A stretch of 45,379 nucleotides of DNA, taken from positions 1 to 45,379 of the forward strand of contig CALFWO010000051.1 in NCBI GenBank assembly GCA_937928045.1. The letters are read 5' to 3'. Positions 27,801 to 35,196 of the stretch are shown here, in pieces. The DNA comes from an uncultured Saprospiraceae bacterium. GTDB taxonomy: Bacteria; Bacteroidota; Bacteroidia; Chitinophagales; Saprospiraceae. The first letter of the stretch is position 1. Each line of letters starts with the position of its first letter. The notes under the pieces are model-generated. The model had not been told where the DNA came from, did no database searches, and worked only from the letters and a program-made list of their open reading frames with translations. Both the position numbers and the translations under genes were made by a program.

Positions 27801-28690
27801 ATGTGTTAATAAATGATACCCCTTTTGGTAACGTTGACTTAGCCGCGGCAAGAGCCATGGCAGAACATGAATATCTAAAGGATAATATTCAGTCAAGAAT
27901 TTTCTCTTTAGAAAAATTAAATATTAAAGGCCAATATATTCGGATACAAGCCATCGGGAATACTAAAATTGGATTGGCAGAAGTCGATGTAATTGGACGA
28001 AAGATTAGTAATAATCAAGACTGTAATGGAGTAGTAGGCGGCCTTGCTTATATTGATGAATGTGGGGATTGCATTGCAGGAGATACAGAACTTGAGCCCT
28101 GCGCGCTGAATACCGAATATGTATGGACCAAAAGTGGCAGTATTTTACCGGCAAGATTAATTACTTTTGATGGGAAATTAGTCCATAAAAGGACGCGATT
28201 GAATTGGGAAACAGACAGGGAAGAAGATATTTTGGAATTTATATTAGAGAAAAGTGAAAACCTGCGAGACTGGCAAACATTTCATATTATTAAAGCAAAC
28301 AATCAGCCCAGTATTTATCAAGAATGGGATGTTGAACCATTTGAAGGATTTACATATTATAGATTGAAAACAATCGATACTGATGGATCTTTCGAGTATA
28401 GCAAAATTATCTCCGTATTTCAATCCGAGGATTCAGAAATTGCACTCTTCCCTAATCCATCTAATGATTTTATAAATATAGTTTTTAAATCAAAAGCAGA
28501 GTCTGCTACGCGTCTAAAAATCTATGATAGCCTCGGCCATCTGGTTTTGGAAAAAACATTTTTTACTCCAATTGAAAAAAGAAATACTGCGCAAATCGAT
28601 CTTGCGAAATTCTTTAATGGAAGGTATTATGCTACAATTAATAATGGTCTTAAAATGAAAACCATTCCTTTTGTTGTTACAAAAGATTAA
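24875..28690 (+). CDS. Secreted G8-domain beta-helix protein with T9SS C-terminal signal
   Basis: The ATG at 24875 is chosen because a signal peptide begins there (Met-Thr-Asn-Tyr, a Phe/Leu/Ile core, Asn-Ala-Gln); upstream codons lie in a pyrimidine-rich region and do not look like protein. This gives 1271 residues. A G8-type beta domain (about 40-150, Gly-Asp-Trp-Phe-Asp-Ser-Asn-Thr-Trp) is followed by a long parallel beta-helix (about 160-830), as in CEMIP-like and polysaccharide-active proteins. A discoidin-like (F5/8 type C) region at about 900-1045, a short Cys-rich Asp-Cys-Asn-Gly segment near 1050, an Fn3-like region and a T9SS type A tail (Phe-Pro-Asn-Pro, about 1190-1271) complete it. 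It is probably exported by T9SS and binds or cleaves glycans; the substrate is unknown. Confidence 0.82.
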   Translation: MTNYFNVFILFVLLNAIQLNAQHNLNHLIPANTATHIAQQSGDWFDSNTWLNGAIPEDAAIVYIPFGDTVTFEGQSSAHIFAIRVEGNFVCKQTNANDTTKLLVETITGLMNSKIELHADNPTDGNIEILFKTFDIEGHKNGNSGYSQVWNTDAMNHYNDQQAHFNVTYEIGPDNRFKNFERALLGDTSVDTLTKISINDSTGVLGRSSWDPTQLSIGLITMGQLEILGQAKSVMGKLSHDALKNDLSLNLENPPSGWQIGDSIVVSLGGNKNAISNGNEIHEIQNISGSAITITSKLKKNHLGRSEDNLHCYVGNLNRNIVFKSASKDSTHRAHLMAMHNHMNVQIKNAAFLDMGRTDKSKLLDDRLWNTWVEPVVANEYVSALGQECSMLVDAPSNYISNHRGRYSIHLHQLGSTAGSNMAQVVGNVIAGNPGWGITHHSSHANISDNFIYNVTGSALVSEAGDETGFWDNNLIIDVNKGHTFDPYQSSLFYDDYLFSGQGMGMKGRAVVCRGNVIADANMGVGIVNFNAAINSTARMDPQALASLRSGFQFNQFPLSSNEYAIEGDGILPLEVALILENTTIINSNLGFSSIERDMGVNHESRSIFTNMKIWGANTGVRITYQNDYSFKDLFISGKNDNSIGLYMWKHSHNHSFERIKLVDLKEGITASKLVENSTYTTAKTRNNGFTPWLFIDLDTLRIANLYGIHLDDESSSTIYSEHPDNVIHISSNDLSLTRPITFTLNQQADLEMDWNTGDWSFTIDGVITDRIGAYEYGVDQASSMDNLRNEYKARKYEFASKQKLEDYITDNGIFLDPNDNEVYIILEELVPDRITYEYKSFPMRVKILNAPNTGVFANPQLENSESLEPQNELISRFATATQASDSQSEFFKSQLINTPAMRALDGNSNARINSGFYQFGLDSIGSSAITQIDDEPWWEMDLGEEKIIEYIDIWNTVELNGTDQEIISPHFKDFYVLINDTPFGNVDLAAARAMAEHEYLKDNIQSRIFSLEKLNIKGQYIRIQAIGNTKIGLAEVDVIGRKISNNQDCNGVVGGLAYIDECGDCIAGDTELEPCALNTEYVWTKSGSILPARLITFDGKLVHKRTRLNWETDREEDILEFILEKSENLRDWQTFHIIKANNQPSIYQEWDVEPFEGFTYYRLKTIDTDGSFEYSKIISVFQSEDSEIALFPNPSNDFINIVFKSKAESATRLKIYDSLGHLVLEKTFFTPIEKRNTAQIDLAKFFNGRYYATINNGLKMKTIPFVVTKD

Positions 28691-28832
28691 TTTTATCAAA
28701 TTGGTTCCATAATGCTTTCCGAAAATTATCCAGCTTCAGATAAATTTTTTGGACAATTGAATTACTTCTAACAGAGTATTACCAAGAGTAAAATGGGTAG
28801 TCTTTGTATAGATTACATCCTTTGACAGCCTC

Positions 28833-28861
28833 AAAAAAAAGCCCATTCTTCCGAACGGGCT
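28833..28861 (-). terminator. Rho-independent terminator of ndk
   Basis: Read on the minus strand, AGCCCGTTC pairs with GAATGGGCT (one G-U pair) around the tetraloop GGAA, and eight T follow directly. It lies 29 bases after the ndk stop. On the plus strand the same stem is followed by TCTCTTTT, so it may also stop transcripts from the G8-protein gene ending at 28690. Confidence 0.9.
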
Positions 28862-28889
28862 CTCTTTTCATTTGCTTTCCTAATGATTC

Positions 28890-29309
28890 TTAAAACATCT
28901 CTGTTCCAGCAAAGTGGAAATTTCCTTCAATGTTCGCATTCTCATCAGAGTCAGCACCATGTACCGCATTCTCACCGATGCTTGTTGCATACAATGCACG
29001 GATAGTGCCCGGGGCTGCTTCCGCAGGATTTGTCGCACCGATTAAAGTTCGGAAATCCTCCACAGCATTATCTTTTTCCAAAATTGCAGCTACAATTGGT
29101 CCAGATGACATGAATTCAACCAATTCTCCGTAAAATGGTCGCTCAGCATGCACCGCATAGAATTCACCAGCCTTTCCAGCTGACAAATGCGTCTTTTTCA
29201 TTGCTACAATTCTGAATCCTGCTTTGTTAATTTGTGCTAGGATCGCTCCTGTATGACCTGCCTTCACTGCATCCGGCTTGATCATCGTAAATGTTCTATT
29301 TGTTGCCAT
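28890..29309 (-). CDS. ndk: Nucleoside diphosphate kinase
   Basis: Ndk moves the gamma phosphate between nucleoside triphosphates and diphosphates in the cytosol, which balances nucleotide pools. The 139-residue length is standard. The fold-specific residues are present: Lys11 in MIKPDAV, Tyr51, Arg87, Thr93, Arg104 and Asn114, with the phosphorylated His117 in NAVHGADS. The gene has its own promoter (29338-29368) and terminator (28833-28861), so it is a single-gene unit, divergent from nrnA. Nothing unusual is seen. Confidence 0.97.
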   Translation of the reverse strand: MATNRTFTMIKPDAVKAGHTGAILAQINKAGFRIVAMKKTHLSAGKAGEFYAVHAERPFYGELVEFMSSGPIVAAILEKDNAVEDFRTLIGATNPAEAAPGTIRALYATSIGENAVHGADSDENANIEGNFHFAGTEMF

Positions 29310-29337
29310 TTCAATTGTTTATGATTTAAAAGCGCTG

Positions 29338-29368
29338 CAAAAGTACATTCTCCTGATGGAAAAAACAA
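29338..29368 (-). promoter_or_regulatory. Bacteroidota promoter of ndk
   Basis: On the minus strand TACTTTTG at 29345-29338 fits the -7 box TAnnTTTG, and a TTG at 29368-29366 lies 20 bases upstream, which is the usual -33 spacing. The -7 box is 28 bases before the ndk start codon. Confidence 0.7.
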
Positions 29369-29398
29369 TGGCTACTATCATCCTTTCAATTATACCCG

Positions 29399-29406
29399 TA
29401 TCTTTG
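29399..29406 (+). promoter_or_regulatory. Bacteroidota-type -7 box of nrnA
   Basis: TATCTTTG fits TAnnTTTG and lies 72 bases before the nrnA start, in the divergent gap with ndk. No clear TTG is seen at the -33 spacing. It would drive nrnA and the overlapping FKBP gene, and perhaps prfB. Confidence 0.5.
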
Positions 29407-29478
29407 GGCCAAAATTCGGCATATTTACCCTACGGAATTGTCCAATGAGCACTTAAATTGCCGATGTTTTAAACACCT

Positions 29479-30489
29479 ATGGAAGAAATTACACTGCTTA
29501 AAACACTATTAGAAAGCCCCAAAAAGATCGTGATCACTTCACATCGCAACCCAGATGGAGATGCCGTAGGCTCTTCATTAGCATTGGCGGGCTGGCTTAG
29601 ACTTAAAGGCCACCAATGTGATATACTATTGCCCTCAGAATTTCCGGACTTCTTATCTTGGATGACAGGTGCTGATGAAGTCTTTGTACATGATCTTGAC
29701 GCAAAATCATGCATTGAAAAGGTTGAAAATGCGGAGATTATTTTTTGCCTTGATTTTAATGCCCTTGAGCGAATAGACAGATTAGGGGAGGAGGTTAAAA
29801 AAACTAGTGTCACTAAAGTCATGATTGATCACCATCTGAATCCTTCAGACTTCGCACAAATCAATTATTGTGATACAACCGCAAGTTCTACTTGTGAACT
29901 TATTTTTCGATTGATTGATCAAGAATTTGGAGAGCGAGAAATGATCAATCAAGTAATTGGCGAAAGCATTCTCACCGGTATCCTAACAGATACTGGATCA
30001 TTTAAATATGCCACTTCTTCAAGATTGTTAAGAATCGTTGCAGATTTATTGGACCTTGGAATTGATGATTCTAAACTACAAGACCTGATATTTAATGCTC
30101 AATCTGTGAAGCACTTAAGATTGCTTGGACATTGTTTGAAAAATAGAATGGAGGTCTTTCCGGAATATAAAACAGGAATTATTTACCTTTCAAAAAAGGA
30201 TTACGAAGAATTCGAAATTCAGCGCGGGGACACGGAAGGCATTGTGAATTTTATGCTTAAAGTGAAGGACATAACTATGGCAGTATTCGTTACAGAGCAA
30301 CCAACCATAGTGAAGCTTAGCATGCGATCCAAAAGATCTTTTTCCGTTGAGGAAATTTGCAAAAAATATTTCAAAGGCGGTGGACATAAAAATGCTTCGG
30401 GCGGATACTCATACCAAAGTCTTAATGGAACAATAAATAAGATCAAAGAAATCTTACCAGAATTTAAAGAAAAGCTATTATCCGCATGA
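29479..30489 (+). CDS. nrnA: DHH-family oligoribonuclease / pAp phosphatase (NrnA type)
   Basis: NrnA degrades very short RNAs and can dephosphorylate 3'-phosphoadenosine 5'-phosphate. The 336-residue protein has the DHH domain motifs Asp-Gly-Asp-Ala-Val-Gly-Ser (residues 26-32), Phe-Cys-Leu-Asp-Phe-Asn, Ile-Asp-His-His-Leu, and Gly-Ile-Leu-Thr-Asp-Thr-Gly. A C-terminal DHHA1 domain has GGGHKNASGG. All metal ligands expected for the family are there. It overlaps the next gene by four bases (ATGA), so the two are translated together. Confidence 0.92.
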   Translation: MEEITLLKTLLESPKKIVITSHRNPDGDAVGSSLALAGWLRLKGHQCDILLPSEFPDFLSWMTGADEVFVHDLDAKSCIEKVENAEIIFCLDFNALERIDRLGEEVKKTSVTKVMIDHHLNPSDFAQINYCDTTASSTCELIFRLIDQEFGEREMINQVIGESILTGILTDTGSFKYATSSRLLRIVADLLDLGIDDSKLQDLIFNAQSVKHLRLLGHCLKNRMEVFPEYKTGIIYLSKKDYEEFEIQRGDTEGIVNFMLKVKDITMAVFVTEQPTIVKLSMRSKRSFSVEEICKKYFKGGGHKNASGGYSYQSLNGTINKIKEILPEFKEKLLSA

Positions 30490-31400
30490 TCAGAAATTAT
30501 TTTCTAGGCCTAATACTAATTATTAGTCTTAATGCTTGTGACAAAACAAGCGATAATCCAAGACCCAATTTAGATCCAATTTTTAAAGGATTTGTTGAAG
30601 GCAAATCCATCGGAGGATATGATTATAAACATCATATTAAAAATGGAGGTGAAAGTCCAAAAGTTGGTGCTCGAGTTGCTTTTCATCAAGACATCGCTAT
30701 TGGTGATTCAATAATTTTTACCACTAGAAAAGGAGGAAGAGTTAAAGAAGCGCTTATGCCTGCTTATAAACATTTACCTAGACCTTTGCCACCAGATTAT
30801 GTGGCGCTGAGAGTGATGAGTGCCGGTGACAGCCTGACCATTTTTCAACCATTGTCTGATGTTCCAACTGGTAGTTTACCAGCTTGGGGGAAGCAAGAGG
30901 ACATAGTAGAGTACAGAATTAAATTAGAGTCTGTTGCCCAACCAGAAGACATCGAAGATGAAGTCAATGCGATCAAAGCGATGCAAGGAAAGAAAGAGGA
31001 GTTGGTGAAAAAATATGCTGGTGATTATGCCGCTGGAAAACTAAAAGATCAATTGGTTAAAACCAACTCAGGTTTAAACTATGTGGTTTTAAAAGAAGGA
31101 ACTGGAGCAAAGCCCAAAGTTGGTGAATATGTCAAAGTACATTACTCTGGAGTACTGGCAAAAGAGCTGATCCCCTTCGACAATACCTACGTAGATGGTA
31201 GAACATATGGATTCCCCTACGGTCAAGGAAGAGTAATCAAAGGATGGGACGAAGGAATAGGTTATTTGAAAGAGGGCGCGCAAGTCGTTTTATTTGTTCC
31301 CTATACTTTGGCCTATGGTGCTTCTGGAAGAAAGCCTAATATTCCAGAAAAAGCTGATCTAGTTTTTTATGTGGAACTTGTAAAAGTAGAATCTAAATAA
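30486..31400 (+). CDS. FKBP-type peptidyl-prolyl isomerase lipoprotein
   Basis: This 304-residue protein has a lipoprotein signal peptide with the lipobox cysteine at Cys18 (Leu-Asn-Ala-Cys). The middle (about 35-150) looks like a divergent FKBP-like unit, with Gly-Ala-Arg-Val-Ala-Phe-His and Leu-Pro-Arg-Pro-Leu. The C-terminus (about 195-304) is a clear FKBP domain with Val-Lys-Val-His-Tyr-Ser-Gly, Val-Ile-Lys-Gly-Trp-Asp-Glu-Gly and Pro-Tyr-Thr-Leu-Ala-Tyr-Gly. It catalyses prolyl isomerisation on proteins of the cell envelope. Its start overlaps the nrnA stop (ATGA), so the two genes form an operon; prfB follows after 36 bases. The substrate is unknown. Confidence 0.9.
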   Translation: MIRNYFLGLILIISLNACDKTSDNPRPNLDPIFKGFVEGKSIGGYDYKHHIKNGGESPKVGARVAFHQDIAIGDSIIFTTRKGGRVKEALMPAYKHLPRPLPPDYVALRVMSAGDSLTIFQPLSDVPTGSLPAWGKQEDIVEYRIKLESVAQPEDIEDEVNAIKAMQGKKEELVKKYAGDYAAGKLKDQLVKTNSGLNYVVLKEGTGAKPKVGEYVKVHYSGVLAKELIPFDNTYVDGRTYGFPYGQGRVIKGWDEGIGYLKEGAQVVLFVPYTLAYGASGRKPNIPEKADLVFYVELVKVESK

Positions 31401-31436
31401 ATTCATTTATCTATTGAATTCATTAATATAAAGATC

Positions 31437-32517
31437 ATGACTTACGATAATCTGAAAGAATTACAGAAAAGAATCACCGTTTTAAAGCGGTATCTTTGAC
31501 GTAGATAAGCGGCTCGGAGAGATCGAAGAGAACAAGGAAAGATCAATGGATCCGGAATTCTGGAACGATCAAGAACGAGCAAAGAAAATCATGAAACTCA
31601 TCAAGACCAACCAAAAGTGGGTCGATGATTACCACAAAGTTGCCGATGCCATTGGTGACGTAGAAGTGCTTCAGGAGTTTTTAAAAGAAGGGGAAGGTTC
31701 TGAGGAAGACCTTGAAGCTGGCTATCAAAAAGCCGTTAAAATGATCGACGATCTCGAATTCAGATCTACACTGAATCAGCCAGAAGATGAGCTTTCTGCG
31801 ATCCTAGAGATTAATGCAGGCGCAGGAGGAACCGAAAGTAATGATTGGTCCGAAATGCTGTGGCGTATGTATACCATGTGGGCGGATAAATCAGGTTTCA
31901 AGTGGAAGGGTTTGAACAGAGTAGATGGTGATGTCGCAGGTATTAAGTCGGTGGCCATTGAAATCACTGGAGATTATGCTTATGGTTTCTTGAAGGGTGA
32001 AAATGGAGTTCATAGATTAGTGCGTATAAGTCCATTCAATGCGCAAGGAAAGAGACAAACAAGTTTTGCTTCAGTTTTTGTGCATCCCATGGTGGACGAT
32101 ACGATCGAAATTGAAATTAATCCAGCTGATATTGAATGGGATACCTTTAGGGCAAGTGGAGCAGGAGGTCAACATGTAAACAAAACGGAATCAGCCGTAA
32201 GAGTTCGTCATTTACCTTCCGGACTTGTTGCGGAATGTCAAGAAGAAAGATCACAACATTTAAATAGAGAGAAAGCGCTCACCATGTTGAAATCCAGACT
32301 GTATGAAGTAGAGCTAAAAAAACAACATGCCGAAAGAGACAAAGTAGAAGCAGGTAAAACAAAAATCGAGTGGGGAGCTCAGATCAGATCTTATGTACTA
32401 GACGATAGAAGAGTAAAAGATCATCGCAGTAATTATCAGACAAGTCAAACCGACGCTGTTTTGGATGGCAATATTGACGAATTCTTAAAAGCTTTTTTGA
32501 TGATCGGAAAGGATTGA
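31437..32517 (+). CDS. prfB: Peptide chain release factor 2, with programmed +1 frameshift
   Basis: RF2 ends translation at UGA and UAA. The gene starts at ATG 31437, reads 20 codons, and meets TGA at 31497-31499. It continues in the +1 frame from GAC at 31498, giving about 359 residues, the normal length. The recoding site GGTATCTTTGAC is the conserved RF2 autoregulatory signal: when RF2 is scarce the ribosome slips on CTT and makes full-length factor. Downstream, SPF (the stop-codon reading tripeptide) and the GGQ peptide-release motif (Gly-Ala-Gly-Gly-Gln-His-Val-Asn-Lys) are intact. A Shine-Dalgarno-like stimulator is weaker than in Escherichia coli. The frame change here is a known and expected feature, not a defect. 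Confidence 0.96.
31494..31500 (+). promoter_or_regulatory. prfB +1 programmed frameshift site
   Basis: CTTTGAC: the zero frame reads CTT then TGA, and the +1 frame reads GAC. The upstream GGTAT matches the conserved context in many bacterial prfB genes. Confidence 0.95.
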
Positions 32518-32665
32518 TAGCTAACCAGAATCATTAGCTTCACTTAAGCTTGTATTTAATTTATGAGCTAACAACTTTTTCTCTGAGCTTACTTATTCCA
32601 TTAAGTTCGGACGGCTGTCGCTTTCAGATATTTTAAAGCAATAAGCTGAAACATTGTCAAATCAA

Positions 32666-33391
32666 TTAGTTAGCATAAAGCAACTGGCTGAATTCCAAAT
32701 TTTCTCCTAATAGTTGAATCACAAAAATCCCTGTGAGATCATTATAGGAGTTGAAATATAGACTGTTCCCAAATATTTCTGCTTTGTGATAAGCAACTAA
32801 GCCACCATCTATAGAATAGATCATTATTTCAACTAAACCTAAATCAATAGATGATCTTAGAGTAAGTTGATTATTTAAAATGCCAACATCAATTTCTTCT
32901 TTTAACTTTTCTCTTATTGGTGAAATAAAGTTATTCAGACTGTCAATAATATGATCTAATTCTACAACATCATCACTGGAATATCCTGTCTTATCTCTTA
33001 TTAATTCCTGATTTTTATCATAAAGGAAATATCTAGGAATAGAACTTCCTATGCTATTTGAAAAAAGTAGCTGTCCTTGCCATTCATTCTCATTCCACAT
33101 AGCGATTGCCGCATTATAATCATCTTCATCGTCTGTCGAAATCGCAATCAGATTTAGGTTTTTATGATCTAGCCAATTCTCTGTATAATCTTTCCAAGAA
33201 TTTAATTCCCATCTACAAGGAGCACACCATTCCGCCCAATAAGTAACCAATGTGGTCTTATTTTCTTCAATAAACTCATGAAACTCATATTGAACTTGAT
33301 TTGAATCCAAGACTGTGAAATTTGGTATCTGTCCAATTAATTTTAAACTTGGTATTAAAACTAGTGAAAGCACAAGAATCAATTTATTCAT
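32666..33391 (-). CDS. Secreted TlpA-like thioredoxin-fold protein
   Basis: The 241-residue protein has an N-terminal signal peptide (Met-Asn-Lys, Leu/Val/Ile core, ending Ile-Gly-Gln at residue 21). A thioredoxin fold of the TlpA/ResA type follows with the redox motif WCAPC at 55-59 (Cys56, Cys59) and the cis-Pro region near Ile-Pro-Arg-Tyr-Phe. About 75 residues at the C-terminus are rich in Leu and Tyr and resemble the end of a T9SS-exported protein (Ile-Phe-Val-Ile-Gln-Leu-Leu). It probably acts in disulfide reduction in the periplasm or at the cell surface. The gene stands alone, tail-to-tail with prfB across 148 bases that contain nothing I can name. Confidence 0.82.
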   Translation of the reverse strand: MNKLILVLSLVLIPSLKLIGQIPNFTVLDSNQVQYEFHEFIEENKTTLVTYWAEWCAPCRWELNSWKDYTENWLDHKNLNLIAISTDDEDDYNAAIAMWNENEWQGQLLFSNSIGSSIPRYFLYDKNQELIRDKTGYSSDDVVELDHIIDSLNNFISPIREKLKEEIDVGILNNQLTLRSSIDLGLVEIMIYSIDGGLVAYHKAEIFGNSLYFNSYNDLTGIFVIQLLGENLEFSQLLYAN

Positions 33392-33660
33392 AATGGATTA
33401 TTTGAAAAATGAAATGCTAATGTTTCCTCCTTGGTAAATTAAAGAAAAAAAATAATGTTTCAAAACCTAGAGGCACAATACCTAGTAGACCAATATACCA
33501 GTTTCTTGGATAGGTATAAATCCTTCATACTTTACGCTGCTAATATCTTTGGCATTATAAGTCAATTGTCAAAGCTATATTGAAGATTGTTTTCGATAGA
33601 TTTTATATTTTAATTCACTTTTCACTTAGCAGTTTTACACTCCTTATTATTTACAGTGCA

Positions 33661-34477
33661 TTACTTTTTTATTTCTATTCCGTTTTTGTCAAACATAGTC
33701 TTACCAATAAATTTATTCTCCTTATCATATTCGAATTGTGCCTTGTGGAATTTAGTTCCATCATTGTAAAATCCCTCTATAGGTTGATTTTCTTTATCTA
33801 AGAACATTACTGCTTCAATAAGTATTCTCTTTTTTTCGTTTTATATCTCTTAATTTGATAGGCAACATAATCCTGTTCGAATAACTTTCCTTTTTCGTCA
33901 TACCTGGATGTCTTTATTATTTTTCCTTTATAGCTATATTGATTTATCAAAATTGGAGTTTTACCAGCTAGTTTGTATTTTTCATTGTACCATTTCTTTT
34001 CAGTTAGATTATTTCGCCTGTCATATTTACTTTCAATTCTAGCAATTCCTTTCATTGGCTTATTATTTTCGTCAAACCAATCAACTTGAATTTCATTTCC
34101 GCGCTTATCATAGTAGTAATAAGCTATAGGGGCAGTTTCTCCCAATTTAAAATTCCCATCGGCTCCATAGGTGAAATTTTTAATTATTCTAGAATTATCG
34201 TCATAATATGAATGGCTTATTGCATAGTTAAAACTGTTATCTCCGTCAATGACTATTTCATTCTTGGTATAAATCAAGTAAACAGGATTACCTTAATCAT
34301 CCAAGTATTTAGTACATACATTTCCAAAAAAAAATCAGCTTTTGATTCAATCTTTGAATAATTACTTTCCGCTATAAATCTTAAAGAATCTACATCAATT
34401 TGACTTAGTGATAATTGACTAATACTTGTAAAAAGAAAAATTTAAAGGATGAACTTGTAAAAGGATCCGTAGTTCAT
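33661..34477 (-). pseudogene. Decayed secreted YD/WG-like repeat protein (four lesions)
   Basis: Reading from ATG at 34475-34477 gives a broken signal peptide interrupted by TAA at 34442-34444. The frame then continues through an acidic N-terminal part to a T9 run (plus-strand A at 34326-34334), where one extra base would be needed to stay in frame. A second TAA lies at 34293-34295 inside a Tyr-Leu-Asp-Asp-x-Gly-Asn-Pro repeat. The next 156 codons (33807-34277) have four to five Tyr-Asp-x-x-Gly-x repeats typical of small Bacteroidota WG/YD-like surface proteins. An A7 run (33830-33836) breaks the frame again, and 56 further codons of the same repeat type run to the stop at 33661-33663. Two nonsense codons make a true pseudogene more likely than sequence error alone. 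Confidence 0.7.
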
Positions 34478-34545
34478 GCTTTTTTTAATGTAATTTCTAT
34501 CCTTCTTGAGATAGGATTTGTTCTTTATTAAGATGAATAAAACTA

Positions 34546-35196
34546 CTACAAACGTAATAACTTACCAGCCCCTCCCATCAGCTCCCCAATATCATTCAGT
34601 CCAGTAATTACCAAACTAGCATTATTCCGCTGCACAATTTCCATGATCAATTCACCAGCTGCCTGTTCATTCCCTTTGTCCAAATGACTAAATGGCTCAT
34701 CCAGTATCAACCATTTGAATGGTCTAGATAAGACCCGTAATATAGCGACTCGTTGACGTTGACCGTAGGAGAGTAAAGCACATTTTTTATTCAATAAATC
34801 TTCAATGCCCATTCGCTTCGCAAAAGCGATAATCTCTTCTGGACTAATCAATCCCTCTGAAAGATCAGACTGATGAATGGCAATATTATCTAGCGGTGTT
34901 TGTTCCAAAAATAATCTCAAATCTTGGAAAACAATTCCAAAAGTTGAACTCCGCACTGCTTGTATCTCATCGATAGAATAGGCTAAAAAATCCTTTTCAT
35001 TCCAAAATAGATTTCCACTGTAATCTTTTCGCAAACCATAAAAAACATGAGCAAAAGTACTTTTGCCTTTTCCTGAAGGAGCTAATATGTGATAATGCTC
35101 ACCAAACGAAAAGTTGAGTTCTTTTCCCCAAATGTCTCCGTTGAGCGATTGCTCAGCAAGTGGAGTAGGAATGATATTGGAAAAACGAATATCCAT
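34546..35196 (-). CDS. ABC transporter ATP-binding protein without a permease
   Basis: The 216-residue ATPase has Walker A APSGKGKST (39-47), Q-loop Gln91, signature LSYGQRQ (142-148), Walker B WLILDEP (162-168) and D-loop SHLD (170-173). It resembles the LolD/MacB group in size. At the switch (H-loop) position near residue 197 the usual Thr-His-Asp is Thr-Gly-Leu, so the conserved histidine is missing. The ATG overlaps the stop of the DUF4836 lipoprotein gene by one base (TAATG), so the two are translationally coupled. No membrane permease lies nearby. Either the partner is elsewhere, or the protein is a soluble ABC ATPase. Confidence 0.85.
   Translation of the reverse strand: MDIRFSNIIPTPLAEQSLNGDIWGKELNFSFGEHYHILAPSGKGKSTFAHVFYGLRKDYSGNLFWNEKDFLAYSIDEIQAVRSSTFGIVFQDLRLFLEQTPLDNIAIHQSDLSEGLISPEEIIAFAKRMGIEDLLNKKCALLSYGQRQRVAILRVLSRPFKWLILDEPFSHLDKGNEQAAGELIMEIVQRNNASLVITGLNDIGELMGGAGKLLRL

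Noticed and set aside
31437-31546. prfB as a broken gene or a gene starting at 31546
   Set aside because: The in-frame TGA in CTTTGAC is the well-known RF2 autoregulatory frameshift, and both frames around it code for RF2.
33417-33524. Open minus-strand segment coding for a membrane-like tail before the TlpA-like gene
   Set aside because: It reads as 36 codons with a hydrophobic stretch but has no start codon and no detectable upstream part, so a gene remnant cannot be told from chance.
33580-33801. Plus-strand 73-residue hydrophobic ORF
   Set aside because: It lies opposite the end of the decayed repeat gene, whose minus-strand reading is clearly protein-like.
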